Shown here in pieces: positions 8,031 to 15,971 of a stretch of DNA of 64,000 nt. The notes beneath the pieces were generated by a model. It was given only the letters and a program-made list of their open reading frames with translations, was not told the DNA's origin and ran no database searches. The translations under genes and the position numbers were made by a program. The stretch is taken from NCBI GenBank assembly GCA_041394845.1, contig JAWKHL010000006.1, forward strand, positions 186,001 to 250,000, written 5' to 3'. The first letter of the stretch is position 1, and every line of letters starts with the position of its first letter. The stretch comes from JAHCHG01 sp041394845. Lineage in GTDB: Bacteria > Acidobacteriota > Blastocatellia > Pyrinomonadales > Pyrinomonadaceae.

Positions 8031-9116
8031 TTATCTGTTGTCTCCGTCGTCATCGTCGCCGTCGTCGTCATCCTTATCATTGTCCGGCTTGGGCGTCGCG
8101 CGCGGGGTTCCCCGGTAGCGCGGGATATTGGCCGGGATGCCCGGAATATTTCCGGACGGCACCTCGGTAGAGACCGGAGGGGTGTAGGGCGTATAGTTTC
8201 CGCCGCCGCCGCGCGGATTGCCCGGAAAAGAGGACGCCTGTCCCGGTTCGGGACGTTTCAGTTTCAGTTTGTGAACGAAGCCGAGATTGACATCCTCGAA
8301 AACGACCTCCTGAGCCGAGATGCTTTTCAGCCGGAAGCGTCCTCCGACGATGTCGTTGAGCCGGGCGCCGATCGGCTCGTCCTTGCCCCGTTCGGTGAAA
8401 TAGGCCGTGTCGTTATTGTAACGCTTGCGGGCGATCATCCCGATATATTCGACCTGCGGTTTCGGCGGCTCCTGGACATTGATCGTGATCATGTTCGAAT
8501 ATCTGCCGTCGGCCGAAAAAACGCTGATGTTGCGCGTTCCGGCAAACGCGATGGCGTTGGCCGGGATCTCGGCCCTCAATCTCTGCGGACCGATATAGGT
8601 CGTCGGCAGTTGATTGCCGTTGAACAAGATTCCCACCTCGGGCGTGAACCGATCGCCGTTCAACTCCAGAGTAAACCCGGCCGAACCGGCGTAAACGCTT
8701 CCCGGGGCGGCGTAAGCGAGCAAGTAATCCGGCGTTGGTGTCGGGGGCGGCGGTGTTGGAGGTTTGGGCGTCGGCGTCGGCGTCGGGCTGTACGGCGTCG
8801 GTTTCGGCGGTTCGTAAAAGGCGAAGATGTTGCGTCCCGGCCCCGGAGCATTGAAGCTGTTCGGCACGTAGATGACCTTCGTCGTCCCATATTGGAAATC
8901 CATCTCCGTTTGTGTCGGCATATTCGGATTCTGCGAGGCGGTGCGGACGGTGGCGGTCGGCGTCGGCGATTTTTTGGCCGACGACGAGCCCTTGCTCTTG
9001 CCCCAGAACAACCCGCTCAGATTGTAGCCGACGGCCAGAACGGCCAGCGTGCCGACCACCATCAGAATGATGATCTGATTTTTTTCCTTCGGACTTTTTC
9101 CTTCAAAAAATTTCAT
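8031..9116 (-). CDS. PilP/GspC-like pilus assembly protein with IPT/TIG-like domain
   Basis: A 361-residue inner-membrane protein. It has a short cytoplasmic N-terminus, one membrane helix (about 13-36), a long Pro/Thr linker with repeated PTPTP (about 105-130), and an IPT/TIG-like beta domain (about 135-215: YAAPGSVYAGSAGFTLELNG to NMITINV). The next domain (about 220-290: VEYIGMIARKRYN, GDIVGG-like NDIVGGRFRLKSI, VVFEDV) resembles the HR region of PilP/GspC, which links the inner-membrane PilN/PilO platform to the secretin. The tail is Pro/Gly then Asp-rich. An IPT/TIG domain in a PilP-type protein is unusual. It follows pilN and pilO on the same strand, which supports the role. Confidence 0.72.
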   Translation of the reverse strand: MKFFEGKSPKEKNQIIILMVVGTLAVLAVGYNLSGLFWGKSKGSSSAKKSPTPTATVRTASQNPNMPTQTEMDFQYGTTKVIYVPNSFNAPGPGRNIFAFYEPPKPTPYSPTPTPTPKPPTPPPPTPTPDYLLAYAAPGSVYAGSAGFTLELNGDRFTPEVGILFNGNQLPTTYIGPQRLRAEIPANAIAFAGTRNISVFSADGRYSNMITINVQEPPKPQVEYIGMIARKRYNNDTAYFTERGKDEPIGARLNDIVGGRFRLKSISAQEVVFEDVNLGFVHKLKLKRPEPGQASSFPGNPRGGGGNYTPYTPPVSTEVPSGNIPGIPANIPRYRGTPRATPKPDNDKDDDDGDDDDGDNR

Positions 9117-9128
9117 TCTTTCCGTTTA

Positions 9129-9156
9129 AGCGAGCAGTGAGCGGTAAGCGGTTAGC
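9129..9156. repeat. Heptamer array between pilO and the pilP-like gene
   Basis: Four units, AGCGAGC, AGTGAGC, GGTAAGC and GGTTAGC, all 7 bases, fill the gap between two minus-strand genes. The unit resembles those at 13201 and 15881. Confidence 0.8.
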
Positions 9157-9181
9157 AGTTTCCGCTTTTGCTTTTTTTGAC

Positions 9182-10135
9182 TTATCTGGCGCTGACCTCG
9201 TTGCCGAGGGGCGGCGCGGCGCCGATTCGGCTGAAATAAGCGGCCATTTCCAATTTCAAACTGACGGTTTCGCCGTGCGTTTTGCCGGTATCGATGTTCG
9301 AGGGCGTCGGAGTCGGGGTCGGTCCGGTCTGCACCACCTCCTCTTTTTTACTGCCGCCGTCGGCCGGCACCAGTTCGACCGAACTGATCAAAATAAATTG
9401 CTGACTGGTTTCGATCTCCTGAATGAAACCGCGCAGGTTCTGGTAACTGCCTTCGACCGTTACGGTGACGTAAACGCCGGGGAAAAGGCTCATCAGTTTG
9501 TCGCGGCCCCGCTCGTTCTCGGTCTGCTGCCGCCTCTGCGGATCGACGATGTCGAGCGGCGCGTATTCGGGGCCGGACGTATTGATCAGATTGTAAGCGC
9601 CGATCAGCCCGTTGAGCCGCTGATAAAGCCCGGTCCGGCCGTTTTCCGGAATCCGCAGGAATCTCGATTCAAAATCATTGACGCTGTCGATCAAGGTGGC
9701 AACGTGAGTCTTGGTGTCCTCGATTGAGCCGTACTTATCGTTTTCCGACCTCATCTTCGCTTCCAATTCCTGACTCTTGGCCCGGTTTTGTTCGAGTTTG
9801 CTTTTGGCCGGCATGACGAAAAAGACGTACAGGAGAATTACCGAGAGAACCGTCAGGAGCCCCAGACCGACGGCGGCGATCTCGTTCGGCCCCCACATTC
9901 CCATGTAAACCTTGCGCGGGCGATTTTTCGGAGGAACCGCCCAGGAAACGCCCTCGGTCTTATCGACGATGATCGTCTCGTCCTCGGTCAGCAGAACCGT
10001 CCGGTCATCTTCTTCGATGACGACCGCCTGATCTTTGGTCGAGCCGTAATCGTTGACCAGCATTTCCGGCCGTTTCCGTTCCTGCTCTTCCTGAGAACCG
10101 CCGTTCTCCTGATCGGGTTTGAGGTTGTCTTCCAT
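9182..10135 (-). CDS. pilO: Type IV pilus inner-membrane platform protein PilO
   Basis: A 317-residue protein with an unusually long acidic cytoplasmic region (about 1-80, with EEDDRTVLLTEDE), one membrane helix (about 88-112, AVGLGLLTVLSVILLYVFFV), then a coiled coil (SKLEQNRAKSQELEAKM) and a ferredoxin-like fold ending in GVYVTVTVEGSYQNLRGFIQ and ISSVELVP, the standard PilO layout. PilO pairs with PilN in the periplasm to set the platform for the pilus motor. The C-terminus ends in a Thr/Pro linker and a strand, FDLKLEM-like. The gene begins one base after pilN ends, so the two are surely cotranscribed. Confidence 0.83.
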   Translation of the reverse strand: MEDNLKPDQENGGSQEEQERKRPEMLVNDYGSTKDQAVVIEEDDRTVLLTEDETIIVDKTEGVSWAVPPKNRPRKVYMGMWGPNEIAAVGLGLLTVLSVILLYVFFVMPAKSKLEQNRAKSQELEAKMRSENDKYGSIEDTKTHVATLIDSVNDFESRFLRIPENGRTGLYQRLNGLIGAYNLINTSGPEYAPLDIVDPQRRQQTENERGRDKLMSLFPGVYVTVTVEGSYQNLRGFIQEIETSQQFILISSVELVPADGGSKKEEVVQTGPTPTPTPSNIDTGKTHGETVSLKLEMAAYFSRIGAAPPLGNEVSAR

Positions 10136-10136
10136 C

Positions 10137-10766
10137 TTATTGTGAACCTCCTTGCCTTTGAGCCAGGTCGGTCGTCTGACCGGATGGCACCGGAGAATAA
10201 CCGCTGCGCGGCGTGTAGATGACGTGCAACGTGTACTCGGAAAATGTCAGCCGATCTGTCTTTTGCAGATCCTGCCCGCGCAGTTCGGCCTGAAAAAGCC
10301 CGCTCTGGCTCATATTGTCGATCATCGCCATCACGCTCTGATAATCGCGGCTCAAAACCCCCAGTTCGAGTTCGGCCTTGATCCGGTCGCCGTCCTTAAA
10401 GACGTTCTCAACGTTGATCCGCGAAGCGCTGACGCTGCCCGGAAGAACCCCTTCCAGATCGGCGAAAAGACGCGACCAGCCGAACGATTTATTGGCGACG
10501 AGTTTGTGAGCCGCCACCAGCAGGGCCTTCTGATCGGGTGTCAGTTCCTTTTGAACCTGTTCCCCTTTCTGAGTGAGGGCGGCGATCTTCTCGGTCATAT
10601 CAGCGATGTCTTTTTCCACCACCTCATTTTTCGAAATTGCGTTGCTGTATTCGGAAAAACTGATGATCGCCCCGACCACCGCCATCACCAGAAGCAAAAG
10701 AGCCAACAGGTACGGAAGCGTCCGGTTGCGAAAGGGTTTGCTGGCAAGATTTAATTTAGTAATCAC
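10137..10766 (-). CDS. pilN: Type IV pilus assembly protein PilN
   Basis: A 209-residue PilN-type protein. The N-terminal motif ITKLNLASKPFRNRTLP is the PilN segment that binds cytoplasmic PilM. One membrane helix follows (about 18-40), then a coiled coil (KDIADMTEKIAALTQKGEQV) and a small alpha/beta domain with GVLPGSVSASRINVE and RDYQSVMAMIDNMSQSG. It is first in a pilN-pilO-pilP-like-pseudopilin run. No pilM or pilQ is next to it here, so the rest of the machine must be elsewhere. The gap upstream holds a hairpin that probably ends the diguanylate cyclase transcript. Confidence 0.85.
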   Translation of the reverse strand: MITKLNLASKPFRNRTLPYLLALLLLVMAVVGAIISFSEYSNAISKNEVVEKDIADMTEKIAALTQKGEQVQKELTPDQKALLVAAHKLVANKSFGWSRLFADLEGVLPGSVSASRINVENVFKDGDRIKAELELGVLSRDYQSVMAMIDNMSQSGLFQAELRGQDLQKTDRLTFSEYTLHVIYTPRSGYSPVPSGQTTDLAQRQGGSQ

Positions 10767-10944
10767 GATCTAAATAATCAAAAGCTCTCTAAATTCAGGG
10801 GAATAACTTGGATTCACCGTCCCGGCTAAAGTTGCCCGCCGGGCCTCAAAAGGCGAAAAACTCCTGCGAGTTTAACACGAAACGAGTTATTTGTCCCTCT
10901 CTCAAGCCCGACCGACCGATGCCGGCGGGCCGAAAAAAGCCTCG

Positions 10945-10996
10945 AAAAAAAACACGTTTCCCGGCCGGACGGCGTGCAGGTTGTTTGCACGTCCGG
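10945..10996 (-). terminator. Terminator-like hairpin after the diguanylate cyclase gene
   Basis: Read on the minus strand, CCGGACGTGCA (10996-10986) pairs across a seven-base loop with TGCA and CGTCCGG, leaving a three-base bulge, and a run of eight T (10952-10945) follows about a dozen bases later. The position, 40 bases past the stop of the FHA-GGDEF gene, fits. The T run is further off than usual. Confidence 0.45.
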
Positions 10997-11035
10997 GGAA
11001 TGGCAAAAGTTGCAAAAAATTTATCCGGATCGGGA

Positions 11036-11959
11036 TCACCAGCGGCGCGGCGGAAGGGTTTTGTTGAGGTCTTCGGCGGAGATCTTCTGATAGGTGCAGA
11101 TCCGGTTGCGGCCCTCGTCCTTGGCCCGGTAAAGAGCGGAATCGGCCATTTCGATCAACTCGATCGGATCGTCGGAGTCCGAAGGATAAGAGGCGACCCC
11201 GATGCTGATGGTAACGTGATGCGTCTCGGAGAACTTGCCCTTTTTGATGATGGTAAACTCCTGGTTTTCGATCTCGGAGCGAATCCTCTCGGCGGCCACG
11301 ATCCCCTGTGCCGGTTCGGCATCGAGAAGAAATGCGGCGAATTCCTCGCCGCCGAAACGCGCGGCGACATCTCCGGTTCGCAGATTCTGCGTGATGCACA
11401 CGCCGATCTCTTCGAGGGTCTTGCTGCCGGTCAGATGTCCGTAGGTGTCGTTGACGGTCTTAAAATAATCGACGTCCATCATCAACACGCAAAACTGGCG
11501 TTTTTCGTGGGCGGCGCGGGCCGATTCGCGTCGCAGTTCGGAAAAGAACGAACGGCTCGACAAAAGCCCGGTCAGATCGTCGTGCGAGAGCAATCGGCGG
11601 ATCTGCTGTTGATATTCGCGGTCGATCTCGTCCATCAGATCGAACCTGAAGATCTGTTCGCCGATCGTTATCTTATCACCGTTCTGCAAAACCTCCTGAA
11701 CGATCTTCTGCCCGTTGAGAATGGTCCCGTTGCGCGAGTGCATGTCCCTGATCATATAGACTTTGCTCCCGTCTTCTTTGATGGTCGTGATGATCTGGGC
11801 GTGCTGGCGGGAAACCCTGAAATCGTTGATCCGCACGTCGGCCTCGAGAGCGCGTCCGAGGACGACCTCCTCACGCTCAAGGGGTATGGGGACGGCAATC
11901 AGATCACCGGTCAAAGAAACTAAGGCAGGACGCAAATTATCGCGTATTGGTTTATTCAT
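11036..11959 (-). CDS. FHA-GGDEF diguanylate cyclase
   Basis: A 307-residue cytoplasmic signalling enzyme. Residues about 25-110 are a forkhead-associated domain (VLGRALEAD, VSRQHAQI, HSRNGTILNG), which binds phosphothreonine. Residues about 130-295 are a GGDEF domain that makes cyclic-di-GMP from two GTP: DDLTGLLSSRSF, DVDYFKTVNDTYGH, and the active-site GGEEF. An RxxD inhibitory site, RTGD, sits five residues before GGEEF, so product feedback control is expected. The FHA input suggests control by a Ser/Thr kinase. It precedes the pilus genes on the same strand but is separated from them by a terminator-like hairpin. Cyclic-di-GMP commonly governs pili, so a functional link is plausible. Confidence 0.92.
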   Translation of the reverse strand: MNKPIRDNLRPALVSLTGDLIAVPIPLEREEVVLGRALEADVRINDFRVSRQHAQIITTIKEDGSKVYMIRDMHSRNGTILNGQKIVQEVLQNGDKITIGEQIFRFDLMDEIDREYQQQIRRLLSHDDLTGLLSSRSFFSELRRESARAAHEKRQFCVLMMDVDYFKTVNDTYGHLTGSKTLEEIGVCITQNLRTGDVAARFGGEEFAAFLLDAEPAQGIVAAERIRSEIENQEFTIIKKGKFSETHHVTISIGVASYPSDSDDPIELIEMADSALYRAKDEGRNRICTYQKISAEDLNKTLPPRRW

Positions 11960-11996
11960 AAAAAGCGGGATCGGGGCGTGCAGCTTTAAGCCCTTC

Positions 11997-12023
11997 TTTA
12001 TACAATAAACTATTTAAGGCCAA
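11997..12023 (-). promoter_or_regulatory. Possible promoter of the diguanylate cyclase gene
   Basis: On the minus strand TTGGCC (12023-12018) and TATAAA (12002-11997) are 15 bases apart, a short spacing for a sigma-70-type promoter. Transcription would begin some 30 bases before the start codon. Treated as weak. Confidence 0.28.
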
Positions 12024-12142
12024 CTTTTCTACATTTTTTTGCCGCTAAACTTTAGGTTTTCGGGCGGAAAATCAAGTGTAGTTGAAATTTAGCCTCCTCC
12101 ACGCTTTCCCTATTCAGTCCGAAGATTTACTATTTTAGGTGG

Positions 12143-13198
12143 ATGAAGATTCTGATAGTCAAACTGAGCAGTATCGGCGATGTCGTCCATACCCTGCCGA
12201 CTCTGGCCGCCATCCGGCGGGCATTGCCCGAAGCCGAAATCTCGTGGGTGGTCGAGCGCGGTTCGGCCGCCATTCTGCAAAACAACCCCCTGCTCGATAA
12301 TCTGATCGAAGTCGACACCAAATCGCTCCGCCGCCGCGAGAAACTCGGAAAGATCCTGCTCAACGCCCGCCGTCAATTGCGGGGTTTGCGTTCTTCGACC
12401 TTCGACGTCGCGCTCGATTTTCAAGGCCTGCTGAAATCGGCCGCCATCGCCAAACTCTCAAAGGCCGGACGCCGTTTCGGTTTTTCCAAACAGACGTTGC
12501 GCGAACCGGCCAGCCGCTTTCTTCTGACCGATAAGATCAACGTCAGACGCGACTCCCACGTCATCCGCAAAAGCCTCCGGCTGGCGGAAAAGGCGTTGCG
12601 GATCGATGTTCCGGACGGCGATTTCGAATTTCCGGTCTTCACCGACCGGAGCCACCGGCGAGAGGCCGCCGACATCGTTTCGGCCGCCGGCGAAGATTTC
12701 GCCATCCTCAATCCGGCCGGCGGTTGGGCGACCAAACTCTGGCCGGCCGAAAACTTCGGAGCGCTGGCCGATCGACTTTGGGAGGAAAAAGGCTTAACTT
12801 CGGTTATTACGACCGCGCCGAACGAAGCGGATCTGGCGGAGAAGGTCCGACGGGCGAGCCGTTCGGGCAAGGCTCTGACGCGCCAACCGACCCTCAAAGG
12901 CTTTTACGAACTGGCCAAACTGACGCGGGTTTACATCGGCGGCGACACCGCTCCGACCCATCTGGCGGTGGCCGCCGGAGCGCCGGTCGTCGGCATTTTC
13001 GGTCCGACCGAATGGTGGCGCAACGGAAGTCCGAACCCGGATGACATCTGCGTCGAAAGACTCGACATCGGTTGCCGGACGGACTGCGGTCGGCGGACCT
13101 GCAACCAATGGATCTGTATGGACATCCCGGTCGAACAGATTTTCGACGCCGTCGGCCGGCGGCTGGAGACAAGACTTAGTAAAGAAAATGATAAATAA
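12143..13198 (+). CDS. Glycosyltransferase family 9, heptosyltransferase-like
   Basis: A 351-residue GT-B enzyme of family 9, like lipopolysaccharide heptosyltransferase I. The N-terminal domain begins MKILIVKLSSIGDVVHTLPT and includes ISWVVERG. The C-terminal nucleotide-sugar domain shows NPAGGWATKLWPAENF and GGDTAPTHLAVAAGAPVVGIFGPT (the donor-binding region of ADP-heptose transferases). Several Cys occur near the end (CRTDCGRRTC). The likely job is adding heptose to the LPS core at the cytoplasmic face of the inner membrane. An AGGTGG abuts the ATG with no spacer, so the ribosome-binding site is not normal. Divergent from the FHA-GGDEF gene. Confidence 0.88.
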   Translation: MKILIVKLSSIGDVVHTLPTLAAIRRALPEAEISWVVERGSAAILQNNPLLDNLIEVDTKSLRRREKLGKILLNARRQLRGLRSSTFDVALDFQGLLKSAAIAKLSKAGRRFGFSKQTLREPASRFLLTDKINVRRDSHVIRKSLRLAEKALRIDVPDGDFEFPVFTDRSHRREAADIVSAAGEDFAILNPAGGWATKLWPAENFGALADRLWEEKGLTSVITTAPNEADLAEKVRRASRSGKALTRQPTLKGFYELAKLTRVYIGGDTAPTHLAVAAGAPVVGIFGPTEWWRNGSPNPDDICVERLDIGCRTDCGRRTCNQWICMDIPVEQIFDAVGRRLETRLSKENDK

Positions 13199-13200
13199 TT

Positions 13201-13228
13201 ACCGCTCACCGCTCGCCGCTCACTGATG
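13201..13228. repeat. Heptamer array after the GT9 gene
   Basis: ACCGCTC, ACCGCTC, GCCGCTC and a diverged ACTGATG follow the GT9 stop codon by two bases. This is the reverse complement of the GAGCGGT-type unit found at 9129 and 15881. Confidence 0.75.
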
Positions 13229-13238
13229 ACTTCGTTTT

Positions 13239-13796
13239 ATGAGTTCGAATTTTAAGAAAAAACTTCAGCGTCTGCGCGTTCCCTTCGGTTTTTTGTTCGG
13301 GATCATCTTTCTGATCCTGGCGCGCCCGGAACCCGTCACGCTGACGATCGGCGGACTGATCGCGGTCTTCGGCCTGCTGATCCGCGCCTGGGCTTCGGGG
13401 CACATCCGCAAAAATCAGCAACTGGCCGTTTCCGGCCCTTACGCTTACACGCGCAATCCGCTTTATCTGGGGAGCTTTTTTCTCGGCGTCGGGTTCACGG
13501 TCGCCTCGGGCGTCTGGTGGCTCGGACTGATCTTCGCGGCCCTGTTCCTAGGCATCTATTTCCCGGTGATGCGCGTCGAAGCAGAGGAACTGACAGAGAT
13601 TTTCGGCGAGCAATACGGGGAATATGCAGAAAAAGTCCCCCTCTTCTTTCCGCGCCCGACCGTTTACCGGGCCTCGTCCGAAAAATTTGATATGAGTTTG
13701 TATATGCGGTATCGTGAATATCGAGCCGCTCTGGGTTTGATTTTCGCTTGGGGAGTTCTGGCCTGCAAGGCTGTTTTTGGACTTAATTTATGGTAA
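13239..13796 (+). CDS. Isoprenylcysteine carboxyl methyltransferase-like membrane protein
   Basis: A 185-residue membrane protein with about four or five hydrophobic helices. The C-terminal signature of the ICMT/phospholipid methyltransferase fold is clear: GPYAYTRNPLYLGSFFLGVG followed by RVEAEELTEIFGEQYGEY, the SAM-binding part. Bacterial members methylate a range of lipids or small molecules and the substrate is unknown here. Its last codons overlap the start of the DUF3108 gene, so the two are translationally coupled. Confidence 0.85.
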   Translation: MSSNFKKKLQRLRVPFGFLFGIIFLILARPEPVTLTIGGLIAVFGLLIRAWASGHIRKNQQLAVSGPYAYTRNPLYLGSFFLGVGFTVASGVWWLGLIFAALFLGIYFPVMRVEAEELTEIFGEQYGEYAEKVPLFFPRPTVYRASSEKFDMSLYMRYREYRAALGLIFAWGVLACKAVFGLNLW

Positions 13797-14623
13797 TTAA
13801 AAAATTTGTCTGCTCACTGCTGATAGTCCTTTCGTTCGCCCTCATTCCGGTCCTGGCTCAAAGCCCGACCGGGCAGAACGCTCCGCTCAATTCGCCCTAT
13901 CTGCCGGGCGAGACCCTGACCTACGAAGGCAAATACAGCAAACTGATCCTTCGCGGAATAGACGTCGCCGATCTGTCCTTTTCGGTCGAGCGCATCCCCG
14001 AGACGGGCAATTTTCTGATCCGGTCAAAAGCCGTTTCCAAGGGCGGGGTTCTCAAACTGTTCAATTTCAAGTTTGACCAAAGCATCGAATCGCTGGTTGA
14101 CGGCCAGATGTTTCACATTCTGCAAACCGTCAAACGCGACGAACAGGGCGATCGGGTCCGCGATTCCGAGGCTCTTTTCGATTATCCTTCGGGCAAAGTG
14201 ACCTACATCGAAACCGATCCCAACGACCTGACCCGTCCGCCGCGACAGATGGCCTCGCCGATCGAGACCGGCGTTCAGGATATGATCTCCGGCGCTTATC
14301 TGCTTCGTCAGCTTCCGCTTGAGGTCGGCAAAACCTTCGACCTCCGGATCAGCGACTCCGGACTGGTTTACAAAGTCCCGGTCAAAGTAACCGAGCGCGA
14401 AAAGAAAAAAAGCATTCTCGGCAAAAAATGGTGTTTCCGCCTCGAACCCGACGTCTTCGGCGAAGGCCGCCTGATCGAAAGGGAAGGCAAGATGATCATC
14501 TGGATCACCGACGATAAACGCCGTCTGCCGGTTCAGGCCCAGATCAACACCAGTCTCGGCAAAGTGGTCGTCAAGCTCAAAAAAATCGAAAACAAGGCCA
14601 CAGAGCGCCCCAAAATAAACTAA
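13790..14623 (+). CDS. DUF3108 family exported protein
   Basis: A 277-residue protein with an N-terminal signal peptide ending near VLAQS. The body matches DUF3108: an early GETLTYEGKYSKLILRGIDVADLSF, then SKGGVLKLFNFKFDQ, and a late region WCFRLEPDVFGEGRL followed by ITDDKRRLPVQAQINTSLG. The fold is beta-rich and probably periplasmic or outer-membrane associated; the function of DUF3108 is not established. The ATG overlaps the end of the methyltransferase gene by seven bases. Confidence 0.85.
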   Translation: MVIKKFVCSLLIVLSFALIPVLAQSPTGQNAPLNSPYLPGETLTYEGKYSKLILRGIDVADLSFSVERIPETGNFLIRSKAVSKGGVLKLFNFKFDQSIESLVDGQMFHILQTVKRDEQGDRVRDSEALFDYPSGKVTYIETDPNDLTRPPRQMASPIETGVQDMISGAYLLRQLPLEVGKTFDLRISDSGLVYKVPVKVTEREKKKSILGKKWCFRLEPDVFGEGRLIEREGKMIIWITDDKRRLPVQAQINTSLGKVVVKLKKIENKATERPKIN

Positions 14624-14652
14624 CCGCCCGTTCCCAAAAAACCAATTAACAC

Positions 14653-14681
14653 TTGTTTCTTTCGGCAAAACTTCGCATAAT
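14653..14681 (+). promoter_or_regulatory. Possible sigma-70 promoter of the DUF4912-GH57 genes
   Basis: TTGTTT (14653-14658) and CATAAT (14676-14681) are separated by 17 bases, about 50 bases before the DUF4912 start codon. Four of six and five of six positions match the consensus. Confidence 0.4.
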
Positions 14682-14698
14682 CTTTCGTATCCTAAAAC

Positions 14699-14723
14699 TT
14701 TTATATTAAGGTCTAATATAAAA
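14699..14723. promoter_or_regulatory. Perfect 10-base inverted repeat just before the DUF4912 gene
   Basis: TTTTATATTA and TAATATAAAA are separated by five bases (AGGTC). The site lies just downstream of the candidate -10 box and 12 bases before the start codon, a good place for a repressor site or a small leader hairpin. Confidence 0.4.
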
Positions 14724-14735
14724 ACAGGTGTTTCT

Positions 14736-15875
14736 ATGAGCAAAAAAGAGAAAGATTTGCGCGAAGAACCGCAAACGGAAAACAATGAAAATGCTTTGTC
14801 GGATGAAGCTACCGGCGAAGTTTTGGAAACCGACCCGGAACCGATCTCTTCGGCGGAGATGCTGAGGGCCGAAGAGGAAACGCTCTCGGCAGAACCCGAA
14901 ATCCCGCAGGCTCTCGGTCAGGCCGAAATGGCGACGGAAGAAACCGGAGAAGAATCGGATGAGATAGAGGATCCGATCTTTCGCGAACTGGCCGAGCCGA
15001 AACTGCCCGAACTGCCGAAAGAAAACCGGGCCCGCCTGCTGATGCAGTCGCCAACCCGGATTCAGTTTTACTGGTCGGTCAAACATAATCCGTTTCAAAC
15101 CCTGCAAAAAGCAATCGGCAACACCGGCAGTTACACGCTGGTGGTCAAACTGGTCAATCAGACCAACGGCCGCGAAGAGATCTTTCCGGTCGAAGCCGAA
15201 GGCTCCTGGTGGTTCAACGTCGAATCGAATTCGGTCTATCGCGCCGAGATCGGATTTTACGCGCCGAACCGCCCCTTTGTCCGCGTCATGTTCTCCAACG
15301 CTCTGGAAACTCCGCGCCGCAATCCGTCGCCGCGGCAGGCGACCGACGCCGACTGGGCCGTAACGGCGATGGAATTCGCCAACGTGCTGGATGCGACCGG
15401 ATATTCTCAGGACGCCTTCGAGGTCGCGATGGCCGGAGACGACCGCGACCGCGCCGAAGACGCCACCCGCAACGCTTTTTCGCAATTTATCGGCGATCCG
15501 AAGGGATCGGACGATCTTGAGGGAATACCGATGGAAGAGATCCGTTTCGCACTGCTCGCCATCGCTTCCGGGTTTTCGCTCGAAGATCTGCGCGGACATA
15601 TCAGCGCGGCGCTTCTCACCCTGCTTGAGAAAAACGCCGACAAGTTGACGCCGGAAAACGCTCTGGCCGCATTGAACGAACATTTCGACGTTTCGATGGA
15701 AGAGGTCGAAGAAGGCGAAGAGGTCATCGGAGAAGCCGTTTACGGGCTGAGCCTGGTTCATTTCCCGCGATCGTCAAGAAAGCGAAGGACCTCGCCGAGA
15801 ACCCTCTTGCCGAAAGGGATCGCCCCCGAATTGGAAAGGAAGATCTCGCCGGTCAGTTCTCTTCGGCCGGTTTAG
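14736..15875 (+). CDS. DUF4912 domain protein, C-terminus possibly frameshifted
   Basis: A 379-residue protein. The N-terminal ~85 residues are acidic and disordered. A DUF4912 domain follows (RARLLMQSPTRIQFYWSV, YTLVVKLVNQTNGRE, GSWWFNVESNSVYRAEIGFY), a beta-sandwich often encoded beside glycogen branching or synthase enzymes. Here GH57 is the next gene. The last ~33 residues are Arg/Ser/Pro-rich and unlike the rest. From about 15766 the next frame reads PAIVKKAKDLAENPLAERD and ends LDLVSSER at a TAA inside the following repeat array, which looks far more natural. One missing base near 15765-15770 would explain it, either a real mutation or a sequence error. Confidence 0.8.
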   Translation: MSKKEKDLREEPQTENNENALSDEATGEVLETDPEPISSAEMLRAEEETLSAEPEIPQALGQAEMATEETGEESDEIEDPIFRELAEPKLPELPKENRARLLMQSPTRIQFYWSVKHNPFQTLQKAIGNTGSYTLVVKLVNQTNGREEIFPVEAEGSWWFNVESNSVYRAEIGFYAPNRPFVRVMFSNALETPRRNPSPRQATDADWAVTAMEFANVLDATGYSQDAFEVAMAGDDRDRAEDATRNAFSQFIGDPKGSDDLEGIPMEEIRFALLAIASGFSLEDLRGHISAALLTLLEKNADKLTPENALAALNEHFDVSMEEVEEGEEVIGEAVYGLSLVHFPRSSRKRRTSPRTLLPKGIAPELERKISPVSSLRPV

Positions 15876-15880
15876 ATTTA

Positions 15881-15964
15881 GTAAGCAGTGAGCGGTAAGC
15901 GGTAAGCGGTTTTATACAGCTTATTTGCGGTTTCTGCTCACTGCTTGTCGCTTACCGCTTACTG
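15881..15964. repeat. Inverted pair of heptamer arrays between DUF4912 and GH57 genes
   Basis: The left arm has GTAAGCA, GTGAGCG, GTAAGCG, GTAAGCG. The right arm (15934-15961) is the reverse complement of the same set, slightly diverged. The two would fold into a hairpin filling almost the whole gap. Confidence 0.88.
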
Positions 15965-15971
15965 AAACTTT

